A stretch of 64,000 nt of DNA, from positions 48,411,594 to 48,475,593 of the forward strand of contig CM055111.1 of the NCBI GenBank assembly GCA_029204225.1, written 5' to 3'. The first letter of the stretch is position 1. Every line of letters begins with the position of its first letter. Positions 1 through 11,600 of the stretch are shown here, piece by piece. The DNA comes from Diphasiastrum complanatum (lineage: Eukaryota; Streptophyta; Lycopodiopsida; Lycopodiales; Lycopodiaceae). The position numbers and the translations under genes are program-made. The notes below the pieces were generated by a model that did no database searches, was not told the origin of the DNA, and was given only the letters and a program-made list of their open reading frames with translations.

Positions 1-490
1 ATTATTTTCTCTCACGCCAATGCGCTGTGTGGGTCTATCACATAGTGCTCAAAATCAAGAGGATCAATAGATGATATTGTAGCTACTATGCACATATTAT
101 TTTGAATTTTGTCTGATTTTGAATAAATTGTTGTCTGCTATTGTTCGTGTCTCTCATTTACTTGTTTTATCAATTCCGCACACTGATTCAATCTTGTTGA
201 ATGTTGTATTAATCTATAACGTAGATCAGCAATGTCTGTCTACATTCTGGATGATTGTATAAATGATACAGCAGGTAGTGACCAACAATCATATCCGAAC
301 TCCATCCAAATTGATTTCGTTTGTGACTATTTTTGCTTCGCATTTCGTTTCGCTTTGCGATTACTTCGCTTCAGCAATATCAATATCAGAGCTCGTTCAA
401 GTTTTGCTTCGTTTCGTTTCGTTTAATTTCGTTTCGTTTCATTACAGAGCCTGATAGATTTACACAATTATTTTTCTAATTTTTTCATCA
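1..490 (+). repeat. 5' LTR of the Copia element
   Basis: It aligns base for base with 5195-5698. Both copies end in ATCA, at 490 and 5698. The aligned differences in the first 250 positions are all transitions. Confidence 0.88.
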
Positions 491-491
491 A

Positions 492-504
492 TGGTATAAG
501 AGCC
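492..504 (+). other. Primer-binding site (initiator Met tRNA type)
   Basis: TGGTATAAGAGCC lies one base after the 5' LTR end. It differs at one base from the TGGTATCAGAGCC seen in the chromoviruses of this window, the usual complement of the plant initiator tRNA-Met 3' end. Confidence 0.75.
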
Positions 505-600
505 TGTTATAGTCTGACATAGCCACAAAGTTATCAGATCTAGGAGGCTAAGCATTCAAGACAAATAACCATTAACAGGTGAGAACACAATTCACAGCAA

Positions 601-1477
601 TGGCTTCAATAAGCAGTATACAATCAAATATTTGTACAATCCTCGACTCATCAGGATCTAACTTCCTAGCATGGAAGGTTAAGACCTCACTTATACTAAA
701 GGGAGAAGAATTATTTTCCTAGATAGATGGCACCGAGGAGATGCCTACAACTACAGGCAAGGAACTACGCAAATGGAGGAAGAAGAATGACAAGGCAGTA
801 GTCGTGTTATCATCATCCATCGAGAATAGCCTGACTCTTGACCTGGATACACTCTCTAAAGCAAAAGAGATGTGGGATATTTACTCACAAGATTTTAGAC
901 AAAATCACGTAGTCAGATCATGCTACTCGAAGATCAGTTGACAAATCTACAATGGGACGACAAAGACCTCACTTCCTTTATCAGGAAGATGAAGGATCTG
1001 TTTCTTTCATTATACAATTCTAGAGTGGAAAATGCAGTATCAGTAGAGAAGTAGGTTACTTATCTGTTAAGAGCTTTACCAAGATCCTTCCAGACAACCA
1101 GAATGCTGCTAGCAAAGGATCCTACTATGATACTCGAAAAGACATTCGTCGAGATTCGAGAAGAAGTCAAATCTCAAGAGCACCTTGATCACAAGAATGC
1201 TTCTAACCAAGCTCTCTACAACAACAAGGAGAAGACAAAGAAGCAATTCAAGCCTAAGAGGGAGTATGATCGAAATCAGGATCGAGATCAGCAATCAGAA
1301 GGAGCCAGCAAAGGAAAATGGAGGAACAAAGAAAAGCTGAAACAACAGAGTGGAGACAAGAAGACATGCGTGAGATGCAAATGCGAAGGACATATTGTCG
1401 ATTTGTGTTGGCTAAATCCGAAAATTGAGTGTATCCACTATCATAAGAAGGGTCATGCAGCCATAGACTGCCACTAG
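601..1477 (+). pseudogene. Copia gag remnant
   Basis: An ATG at 601 opens a gag-like N-terminus containing NFLAWK, and a stop interrupts it at about 720. The frame resumes at 741-941 and 1103-1477 after further shifts. The last part has a complete zinc knuckle of form C-X2-C-X4-H-X4-C (CVRCKCEGHIVDLC, about 1366-1407). A second knuckle follows in which the second Cys is replaced by Tyr (CIHYHKKGHAAIDC). In the family Gag binds RNA and forms the particle. Several nonsense and frameshift changes mean this copy cannot make it. Confidence 0.85.
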
Positions 1478-1639
1478 AACCCAAGAAACAAACAAGCTCA
1501 AGGCAGACAAGAGAACAATAATAGTTCATCCTACGTCGAAGAACCAGAGAGCTCAAAGATGGGTGAAGAAAGATCGAATCACGAAAATTTGACCACCTAC
1601 ATCTGTGTAGACATGTGTGCAGTATCAACACCTGACACA

Positions 1640-3266
1640 CAGGAGATAATCCTTGATTCGGGAGCTACCTCACACTTCATTACATCAAGATGGATCATGT
1701 TTGATTTTTGAAGTACATATCCATCAAGATTTATCATTCTTGGAGATGGATCAAGGCATTAAGTGAATGGTATTGGTTCATTATGGCTCAACACAAACTA
1801 AAAAGACAGACGACTCGAAGATGTTCTGTGCGTGCCTATACTACAGTAGGACTTGCTATTAGTGACAAGAATAGTTGATGCAGGGATGCGTGTAACGTTT
1901 TCAGATGAAGCATGCAATGTTGTTGATGCAAGCACCAGTACACTGATCACTCGAGGTAGAAGAAAAGGGAACATGTATCACCTGAAGGTACGCCTACCTG
2001 CAGATCAAGTGCATCAAATCCATGATGACAATGGCACTATATCAAGCAAGCCATCATGGAGCAATCACAGGGGTGAGCATCTCGAATGCAACCAGTTCGA
2101 TGACCTGTGATGCATGTATAAAGGGTAAGATGTCACATACTCTTTTTTTCAAGGACTCTTTTGAACGACAAAGATTCTGGAGCTAGTACATTCAGACATC
2201 TGTGGACCTTTCAACGTGATTTCAATAGGAGGCTCGAAATATTATATCACCTTCATTGATGATTACAGTAAGTTTTCCAGTGTCTACTTCATTCACAGTA
2301 AATCATAAGCATTTGACAAATTCACAGAGTATGTGAATTGGGCAGAAAGATGCACAAGAAATAAGGTGAAGCATATCCGAATAGATTGGGGTGGAGAATA
2401 CATCTCAAACCGATTCACTGATTTTTGCAATGATCGAAGAATCATTCACAGAAGAATCGCATCTTATACACCGTAGCACAACGGTGTTTGTAGAAAGAAA
2501 GAACATGACTCTTATGGAAGTTGCTAGGTGTATGATGGCCTATTCGAAGGCTTCAAGAGTGCTGTGGGCTGAAGCAGTAGCTACAGCTGCTTACATTCAG
2601 AACGGGATAGGAAAATTTGGTGTTCCTCACACAACACCACACGAATTATGGTGGGGTAGAAAACCTAATCTGACTCATAGTCGAATCTTTGGTTGTGCAG
2701 CATATGCACATGTCCCTGACAAGCTTCGGAAGAAGCTTGATGAGAAAGTAGAACAAGGATATCTTGTAGGATATGACAATCATTCGTCATACTACAGAGT
2801 CTATATGCCAGAGACAAACACATTGAAGATAGTCAGAGACGTCAAATTCGATGAGAGCAGAACAATGGCCAACAATGATCCTATCAATTATGAAGTCCTT
2901 GGAAGACAGTACTATGATCTACCAACTATGACAGAGAGAGCAGAGGATGAACACTCAGACGAAGATATTGGAGTCACACCTCATTCGAGCGACGAATCAG
3001 ACAAAGAAAGATTTGCAAGCCAGCCTATTGCTACAACACATGTAAACCGAAATGGTTCTGAACCTTTCAGATCAGATAAAGGCAAGAGCATTGCATTACC
3101 AGAAGGATCTCCTAGAAGATCAACAAGAGAACGAAGAGCGCCAACAAGATTTTGTCAGGCAGTGCAGCTTCTACGTCAGAAGAGTTTTGTGGATTCAGTG
3201 GAGAACCATAGACATTCGAGGAAGCAATTGAATGTCCAGAGAAGGACAAATGGATCCAAGCCATGA
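1640..3266 (+). pseudogene. Copia protease and integrase remnant
   Basis: An aspartic protease motif (ILDSGATSHFIT) lies at about 1650-1690. An integrase core follows: a first Asp in HSDICGPF near 2195, a second Asp in DWGGEY near 2385, and the RKNMT region near 2495, where the catalytic Glu is expected. The open stretch 2391-3266 covers the C-terminal integrase and the linker to reverse transcriptase. Stops and shifts separate the pieces. The order protease, integrase, then reverse transcriptase identifies Copia rather than Gypsy. Confidence 0.85.
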
Positions 3267-4898
3267 ATGAGGAGATGGAATCCATGAGGATGAATGAGGT
3301 ATGGACATTGCAGCCATTACCAGATAAGCGAAAGATTGTACAATGCAAGTGGGTATACAAGCTGAAGTATGGATTGCATGAAAATATTTCAAAGTATAAA
3401 GCCAAACTTGTAGCGAAGGGGTTTTCTCAGAGATATGGTATTGACTATGTTGAGACCTTCTCTCCTATCATGAAACATTCGTCCCTACGCCTACTGTTTG
3501 CATATGCAGCCGCTTATGATCTCAGGATTCACATCGTGGACGAAAAGATAGCATTCTTACATGGTGAGCTAGATGAAGAAGTCTACATGGATCAACCTCT
3601 AGGCTACATTTTGAACTCACTTCCTACTTATGCATGCAGAATGCACAGGAGTATCTACGGTCTGAAGCAATCAGCGCGACAATGGTATAAGAAGAAATAT
3701 CATCCCTGAAATCCTAAGGATTCAAGCCACTAATAGCTGATTCCAATGTTTATGTAAGATCATGATTGTAGCTGTATATGTGGACGACACTGATACTCTA
3801 CAAAAGTGAAGAACTTATTGTTGAGGTGAAGTATGATATTTTGAAACATTTTGAGATTGCAGACCTAGGAGAAGCCAGATGTTATCTTGGCTTACAGATT
3901 GACAGAGACTATGAGGAAGGTAAATTGTACCTTCATCAGTCCATATATACCCATAAGATCTTCGAAGATTTTGGGATGATGAATTGCAAAGGAGCAAATA
4001 CTCCAATGCTTGCAGAAACAATCCTGACAAATGAAGATTGTTCGAAGACTGAAGAAGAAAGAGAATTGATGCAGCATACACCATATAGGAAGCTAATTGG
4101 ATCACTAATGTATTTAGGATGAGCCAATTCAATACTAATCCAGGCTCGACTCATTGGAAGATTGCGAAACGAATCTTGCAATACCTTCAATTAACGAAGG
4201 ATTTTGGATTGTGTTATTCTCGTGATGCAGAGTTCCAGATGCTTTCCTACAGTGATGCTAGCTGGGCATCTCTCAAGGATGACTGCAAAAGTGTCTCATG
4301 AGGATGCACCATCACGTCAGGAGCAACAATTCTCTAGGTCAACAAGAAGCAGACCATTGTGGCTCAATCATCCTACGAAGCAGAATACGTAGCAGCAGCA
4401 AAGACGACCAATGAAATCATTTGGCTCCAATAGTTCCTTGATGAACTAGGTGAAACGAGGAATGAACCTTTGACTTTGCAGATGGACAATACATCCGCAA
4501 TACATCTGACAAAGGATTCTGTGTTTCACTCAAGGACGAAACACATCGCAATCACGTACCACTTGATAAGAGATCTGATCGGGAAAAAGAAGCTGCAAAC
4601 TACTTTCATTTGAAAGAAGGAGATGGTTGCTGACATTTTCACAAAGGCCTTAGACAAAGGTCTATTCAAGAAACAGAGGAGCAGTCTTGGAGTCATCAAG
4701 CTATCATGCTTTGAGAGGGAGCTGAAGAAACAAAATGTTTCTATTATCAAAGCTTTGCTAGCTTTCAACTCTCAATTTGACGAAAAGACACGAAGCAAAA
4801 ATGTTTGCAAACATCATGACAAGACACGAAACGAAAATGTTCGCGACACGAAATCCTTCATGCTCCAAAGGACCAAGAAGATCAACCAAGTACCTTGA
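3215..4898 (+). pseudogene. Copia reverse transcriptase and RNase H remnant
   Basis: The Copia reverse transcriptase signature is readable across frames: CKWVYKLKYG near 3345, KAKLVAKGFSQ near 3400, IAFLHGELDEEVY near 3550, and the catalytic YVDD near 3775. RNase H remnants include a SDASWA block near 4252 and the C-terminal VADIFTKAL near 4625. At least three frame breaks occur. The region is not translatable as one protein. Confidence 0.88.
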
Positions 4899-5183
4899 AG
4901 TACAAATCCTTGATCTGATATGGTGACATCAGCAGAAGAGCTTTAGGACATGGCTAATCCACCACTCTTGTAATCCATGATTAGTTATAGATGTTTAATC
5001 TATCTGATCAGGAATGTTACTCAAAGCAACACGAAAAAGTTTGCAAAATATATACATTTTGCTAGATGCATCAAACATATACAGATAGATGAAAAATATA
5101 GAATACAAGTCCGCCTGTGAGCGAGACAATTTTGTAAGAGGATCAATAGATCCAAGAAGTCCGCTAGTAAGCGAGACACTATT

Positions 5184-5698
5184 TGTGGGAGAACATTATT
5201 TTTTCTCACGCCAATGTACTATGTGGGTCTGTCACACAGTGCTCAAAATCAAGAGGATCAATAGATAATATTGTAGCTATTATGCACACATTATTTTGAA
5301 TTTTGTCTAATTTTGAATAAATTGTTGTCTACTATTGTTTGTGTCTCTCATTTACTTGTTTTATCAATTTCGCACACTGGTTCAATCTTGTTGAATGTTG
5401 TATTAATCTATAATGTAGATCAATAGTGTCTGTCTACATTTTGGAGGATTGTAGGAATGATACAGCAGGCAGTGGCCAACAATCATATTCGAACTCCATC
5501 CGAATTGATTTCGGTTGTGACTGTTTTCTCTTCACAATTACTTCGCTTCAACAATATCAATATCAGAGCTCGTTCAAGTTTTGCTTCGCTTCGCTTCTCT
5601 TCACTTCTCTTCGTTTCGTTTCATTTCGTTTAGTTTAGTTTAGTTTCGTTACAGAGCCTGATAGATTTGCACAATTAATTTTGTAATTTTTTTGATCA
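5184..5698 (+). repeat. 3' LTR of the Copia element
   Basis: It matches 1-490. The left boundary is uncertain by about 10 bases: the repeat is plain from 5195, and a purine-rich TGTGGGAGAA just before it may be the polypurine tract. The right end is ATCA at 5698. A TGTAG next to it would be the target duplication, but its partner is outside the window. Confidence 0.82.
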
Positions 5699-5703
5699 TG
5701 TAG

Positions 5704-8190
5704 GGTGTGTAGAATCAATAGTGAGCAACCCTCCGCCTGTCAAGAAGGATTAGAACACAAGATAGGTTCCTAACTATACTCATTTGCTAGTTTAGATGCT
5801 ATTCTGACTCTACTTAAACACTACTCCACCTTAACACTACTTCAACTAACTCTAAACATAAGCACTCATCATGATTGAGGGTGAAAGAGGAAGAGAAGAA
5901 GAGAAAGAGAGAGAGATAAAGAGAGAGAGGTGAGATGGAGGTTAGCTCAAATGCTCAATGTGCATGCTAATGAAAAAATCATAACTAATCAAAACAAGAA
6001 CAATGGAATGGAAAGCAAGTAGAAACTGACAGTATGTTTGTCAGTTGCATCGATGCATTTATAATCTGAAGCAGGCATCATGAGCTTGGTACAAGAAGCT
6101 CAACAACCTTTTGAAGTTTCATAAGCTAAAAACAAAAGCTCTTATACCATGTAAAAGAATTTAGATCAATGATGATCCAAATCCATAAACTGATCTTGGG
6201 TTAGAAAGAGAACAAATCAACAAACCTACCAATGTAGAAAAATCAGCATCTACTCTATGAATAAGATGTGAACTGTTAAACATATCACTTCCAACTTGAT
6301 GTACTTTGTAGATCTTAAGATAATTGATCTTGATAGAATCTCACACGTGTGGAGTCTATTCCCACGCGTGAAAGAATGTACATAAGTCACTTTTATAAAG
6401 TTAGATTGATTTTAGCTGGATCTACACTAGTGTGAAATTGACCTTTGAGTAGAATCTTGAAATTGGTCAAATTGGTCAAACTTTATGTAAATAGATTGGA
6501 CTTCCATGTGAATGAGTTATTACTCACACATGTCAAGATACCATTCACACGTGTGGATAAGCTTCTAGATGATAAGATAAGAAGATTTCATTAGATCCTA
6601 TTTTATAAGAATTATTCCTATAAATATGGAAGACTAGCTTTTTGTTTTCTAGCTGAAGAGAATAGTCAACTTTGGGAAATGAGCACATATGGCTCCCATT
6701 GGTATATCTGGATGACTAGGCACTCTTCACACGTGTGAAGGCTTGTTGGACAGTACACAGCTCGTGGATGTACTTGATCTATAAAGGGATCAACCAAATC
6801 AATGAAAAGTTGATGTGACATTGGCAAATTCTAGTCTTGCTTGTATTTTCCACATTTGTCTTGTGTTTTTGTGATTGAAATGCATTTCTAAGCTTGCCTG
6901 TCGAAGAAGAAACGAACCAGCAGCGACAAACAAGACCAAGAAGGTTGACAAGACAAAGAAGACCTCCAGACCGATACACCGACAATTTTCAGTGGAGTGA
7001 ACAGTCGAATACTGCAGCTTTACTGAGAAACCGACAACCTACCAAGAAGCTATCCAGAGTCTAGAGGGAGAATTCTAGAAGCAGACAATGTTAGAAAAAA
7101 TCGAGTCGATTGTTGAAATTGTCACTTCCAACTTGATGTAATTGATTAATCATGACATCTACATTTAAAAAACGCGAGCACTTGTTAGATACTACACCCT
7201 TGTTTAATGCACAATGCCATCCTTTTAGGGCCCTCAAAACTTGCTAAATCAGTTGAGAAGTTATTGAATAGAACTTGCTTCCCTATCAAAAGATAAACCT
7301 TAGAGATTTATGCTTATATCTTTTATTCTTAATATAAGTTCACTATTGCATTTCATTGGATTCAGATGAAGCTACTCCAATATCAAGAAAAATGAAAGCT
7401 CAATCAATCGCTAGACATCTTTTCAGGCAACACACACTTAGTGACTTTGTTAATTTGTAACAACATAATAGAGTACTAGCATTGTCATTAAAACTTTATC
7501 AATATTAGTGCAAATAGCTGAATTTTTGTCAAACTATAGCCATACCTATATCAATCACTTATGATCAAGTTTTTCATTGTTTGTTTCTGACCTAAAGCTA
7601 CTGAGTTTAGAATTGCGAAGAATCCACAACTGTTTAGATACACATTGGAAACATCCACAATAAAAGTTGCAAACATAGAAAAAACTTCATACTATGAATC
7701 ATCAAATGCTTCCATAATATTAACCATAGAAATCATGTCTGATGAATGAACAAAATTTTATTTCGTTCTTGCAGTGTGTATGAGTGTCGAGTCCAAGGCA
7801 TGTATAGTTACTGAGTTGGTACACATGTCCCGTAATGGGGTCCATTTTGCCATGCAATGGAACTCCCAAAATGTAGATGTATTAACCTTTGTTTTCCGTT
7901 TAGATTTCTTTGCAGAAATACTTCGAGAAGGTGATGACTTCATGGAGCTCTAGCTTGATGAATCATCTTCTATTTTTCCTTTACCTTTGTCCAATAAAGG
8001 TGGTACATCCCCATGATCGCTAACTTTTTGATCGACGGTAGAAACTGCCTTATTTGATGGGTTTTTCCATTTCAGAACTATGTTACAGAAAAAAAAAGGG
8101 TGACACACAAATTTCGTGCAAGGAGACGCCTCCCTCTACTTTGTATAAAGGAAAAGAACGATTACTAGTTAACATTGTATTCATTGATTT
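5704..8190. other. Upstream intergenic region, no gene recognised
   Basis: This is AT-rich sequence with a purine-rich stretch (about 5877-5937) and a cluster of CAC/GTG palindromes (6342-6737). A minus-strand PBS-like string (AGCTCTTATACCA near 6138) and a direct repeat CACTTCCAACTTGATGTA (near 6286 and 7125) suggest remnants of a small LTR element. On the minus strand near 7758-7943 there is a short open stretch (HGKMDPITG) that I cannot assign with confidence. Confidence 0.4.
6342..6737. repeat. Cluster of CACACGTGTG-like palindromes
   Basis: Perfect CACACGTGTG occurs at 6342-6351, 6546-6555 and 6728-6737. Related palindromes lie between them: CACGCGTG at 6363-6370 and ACACTAGTGT at 6424-6433. 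CACGTG is the plant G-box core bound by bZIP and bHLH factors. Whether these copies are regulatory or part of a mobile repeat cannot be told from sequence alone. Confidence 0.5.
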
Positions 8191-8198
8191 GAATTCTC

Positions 8199-8205
8199 TA
8201 TATAA
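8199..8205 (+). promoter_or_regulatory. Putative TATA box of the cysteine synthase gene
   Basis: TATATAA lies about 300 bases upstream of the proposed start codon at 8503. This would place transcription start near 8230 and give a leader of about 270 bases. It is a motif match only; other AT-rich candidates exist. Confidence 0.4.
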
Positions 8206-8398
8206 GTAGAATAATTTGAAACACATATTTTGTTGAGGAAGGGGAGGGCAGGGCAGGGCAAGCTCCTTTGCAAAACAAAAACAAACGTAAGGAACACGAA
8301 GGAATCTTCCTCGCAAATCCTTAGAATATAGTAGATTGACTATTTCTTTGACCACCTCTTCACGAGGCTATTGAAGACTTAGAACCTGTTGTTTCTGA

Positions 8399-8462
8399 AT
8401 GAATGAATGCTTCTTATGGCAAGCTAACCAACAAAGCCACCTTCTTGGGTCGGAATGAATGA
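8399..8462 (+). promoter_or_regulatory. Overlapping upstream ORFs in the leader
   Basis: A short ATGA repeat at 8399-8409 puts ATG codons in all three frames. Those at 8399 and 8403 each open a 19-codon ORF, ending at TGA 8456-8458 and 8460-8462. The one at 8407 ends at TAA 8425-8427. A second ATGA repeat at 8455 gives an ATG in frame with the main ORF that overlaps the first uORF stop. If the TATA site at 8199 is used, these lie in the mRNA leader and could lower main-ORF translation. Confidence 0.45.
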
Positions 8463-8502
8463 ATGCATGAGTGAAGAAAAAGGTTTCGGCGAGCACCTGG
8501 CG

Positions 8503-8619
8503 ATGGCTTCCTCCTCCTCCTCCTCCTCCTCCTCTTCTTTTGTGAAGGGGCAACAAGCAATTTCGCAAAATGGCGCTCATGTTTCTTTGCCAGAAAACAT
8601 TGCAGGCAGCGTTTCCGAG
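8503..8619 (+). CDS. Cysteine synthase exon 1
   Basis: It encodes residues 1-39, with a run of ten serines after MA, and ends in phase 0 before the donor GT at 8620. The following exon begins directly with the conserved LIG-TPL motif. The N-terminal part is not conserved in the family, so this exon rests on the open frame, the donor and the phase match. Confidence 0.75.
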
Positions 8620-11600
8620 GTTTGCCATTTACTTGCTTTACTAAAATAAAGACTGATATTTTGATCCAGAAGCTTAGAAAATGTATGTATGGCATTGCAT
8701 GACAAACGGATCACTTTTATATATTTGTGAATAGAAGAGTATGTGATGGATGCTACAAGCATTGGATGGAAGATTCCCAGCGACACTGCCCAGAAATGAT
8801 ACTCTACTAGCAACTGCAGTCTACCTACTATCAGTGCTCTCAAAGAACATCTTTTTCTACCAGACATTAAGCATACTGGTGCCCAAGTACAATAGGCTTT
8901 TTCCGAACCCGAGATGGAAAACCTGTTACACTTAACAATTTCAATCGGCCTAAAGCTTCATACTTACTTTTCGGGCTTCCTTTAAAATGCTTTCTATGCA
9001 AAAAATTTGGTATGACAATCTATGTTTAAAGATGTGATCAAGTAAAATAGTTACTAAACTCTACGTAATTAGTGTAGCTAGAAAAATGGTATAGAAGGCC
9101 ATTCTTAGAACTTGCTCTTCAATCTAGAAAGGTAGTCATCGGCAGAAAAAATTCGTGCTGGTGAGTGTACACCTACTGTACAGTCCCAGCCAATGGCCCA
9201 ATAGAATTTCACCAGTTCGCAATTAGTGACTTGTATTAGGGTTTGCATGATAGGCGTACATTTATTGTATAGGTTAGATCAAGCCAAAAGCATAGTTTAC
9301 CACATAATCTGCTCCATACAATGCTCTTCCGAGGTGGTCGTTGCCCATGAGAACTAGGTGGCATGCACCCATCTGTTAGCACATGAGATTGACAGGTCAA
9401 TTTTCATTCATGATATAATCAATGAATTTTAATTGCTGAGTTTGCTATGGGAGAAAGGGAAAAGCCTCGCCATGTTGAGTTTATTTATGGAGAAAGGGAA
9501 AAACATTGCTATGTTCCAACTTGTGAGGCTTTCGAATTGTTTTTTAGTCAACAACCTGCTGTAGCAGGTCATCATTGATTTCATAAAGCTCATCTTATGA
9601 GATCTCATTGGAGGTGTTCCTTGGCATGTATTGGGAATTATGAGCAATAACAAAGTCTAAGCACTAGTTAAAAATTAAATGTTAAGGATCTAAAATGAGC
9701 GTAAAGGATTCATAAGGCTATGTGGATAGTTAAATGGGCTAGCTAGCAAATTGTTAATCATTTGCTAATGTGAGCATATAAGATAGAATGCCAATGATCC
9801 TGCCAGAGTTTGACATGGACGCGTCTGTCAAGCCTTTCCAAGGAAAAAGTAAAAAACTCTTGTTTGTCAAAGCCATAAAATAGGCATGGCCAACAAATTT
9901 ACAATCCAGCCTCATTAACCATCAAAGCATCAAGCATATAACTAGGTAGGCAGAGGAAACTTGCGTTCTTTCTTAAGATCAAATTTGAGTTGAGATTGTC
10001 TTTTTTGACCCTTGTGACACAAGATTTCAAACTAGCAAACTTTGGACAACAATTACAAACTTAGTTGCATTAAAATTGAATTTTGATGCTAGAGCATCAT
10101 AAATTTGCAAAATGCAGTTTGAAGCTCCTTTTTTTTCCCTTAAGCCATTTTGTCATTTCCTTACTGTATGGCATATCATGTATAATAATAATGATTACAA
10201 ACACACTGGATAATATGGGTTTAAAATATTGAGGTTTAGGGTTACAATTTGCGAATGTTTCATCTCTCACTAAGCTTTAACTTTGAAACTAGTTAGCCAA
10301 TGTAAGCATAACATGGATTCAAAGTAACATTTGAGAAGTAATGCGAATAGAAGTATCTTGATAACTTGTCAAATAGGAGGACGTGCCTGCTCAAAAATAA
10401 GTGAAATAAGATAGAGTTTTGTTGATAAAGTTGCAACTAGCAACCAAGTTGTAAGCTCAAAATCATTATATTCTGGGTATGACTGAACATTAAACAAGCT
10501 GTAAATCATATTAGGATTTCAGGCAATATTAGAATCAAATTATTGAGCAACCTTGAAGAAATTCTATGATATTGATGATAACATTCAAGCATGACATTGT
10601 TGAAGATAATTTTAACAAGTGAAAACTTTAATGATGTAGTAGTTAACCTCTAAGGTTCTTGCAAATAAGGTGTGCTAGTGCAGGTTGTCCAGAATGATGG
10701 ACCCTAATGGCAGATGGTCTATGTGTAATAGTTCCTAACACCACAGTAGGGCAAACACTAACTGATCCACCCAACCTTGCCTACTCCCTGATATAGAGTA
10801 AGCCCCTCCTAGCCCAGTGTGAGGACTGGTAGCATGCAACTGCCAAGTGTCGGCCACGTGGCACTGTCGTGGTCGACTGCACGTCGGGACCCAACTGGGG
10901 GCCCTATCCTGCTGACAGGGTCCCTAGGCTGTGTTAGGCCCGCCATGGCTATGGACCGTGCTGGGGCACACTACTCACACTGTCTTGCCCTGTTGGTCAT
11001 GTACACTGGACACGACCCTGACTGTGGTATCTGACCTATCTGTGTTCCCTAGGGTTCGGCACTGGTTACGAGCTCGTAACACTCCCTCCCCATTAAGAAC
11101 CGTCTTGGTCCTCTAAGACAAAGTCTGGAAAAATCTTGCGAAGGACGTTGCCTCTTTCCCAAGTGGCATTCTCAACAGGCTGATCATTCCACTTAACCAG
11201 ATATTCTCGGTATAGAGTATGACGAGTCTGCGTCTCTCTACTATCAAGAATCTCCTCTGGTTCATGTGGAGGTTGTTGAGGATCCAATGGGAGAACTAGA
11301 ACACTGTCCCCTACCAGATTATCTGATCTGGTTAAGGCTTTTCGTAACTGACTTACATGAAAGACTGGAAAAACCTTACTGCTGTGTGGGAGTTCTAGTT
11401 CATAGGTGACCTCGCCTAGTCTCCTACTGATGGTAAAGGGACCACAATACCTTGGAGACAACTTAGCACACACTCCTGATTTGAGGGTTTTAGAGTCAAC
11501 TGGGACTCTCAAGTAGACTTTCTCACCAGTGGAGAACTGCACATCCCGTCTGTGTGGATCTGCATAATGCCTGGCTCGATCCTGGGATTGTCTAATGCTA

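Larger units (their letters stand above)
1..5698 (+). mobile_element. Copia (Ty1)-type LTR retrotransposon, degenerate
   Basis: Two related long terminal repeats (1-490 and about 5184-5698) enclose gag, protease, integrase, reverse transcriptase and RNase H remnants in the Copia order, with integrase before reverse transcriptase. A primer-binding site follows the 5' LTR directly. The polyprotein frame is broken by several stops and frameshifts, so this copy is dead. The window begins at or a few bases inside the 5' LTR, so the left target duplication cannot be checked. The LTRs differ at many positions, which makes it an older insertion than Gypsy B and D. It lies upstream of the host gene. 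Confidence 0.92.

Noticed and set aside
8455..8502. Upstream in-frame ATG (8455) as the certain start
   Set aside because: Possible, but the MASS start at 8503 looks more like a plant N-terminus and 8455 overlaps a uORF stop; left as an alternative.
10819..11116. Repeated 60-70-codon ORFs inside the 358-bp LTRs
   Set aside because: They recur wherever the LTR occurs and overlap its control regions; no sign of coding selection.
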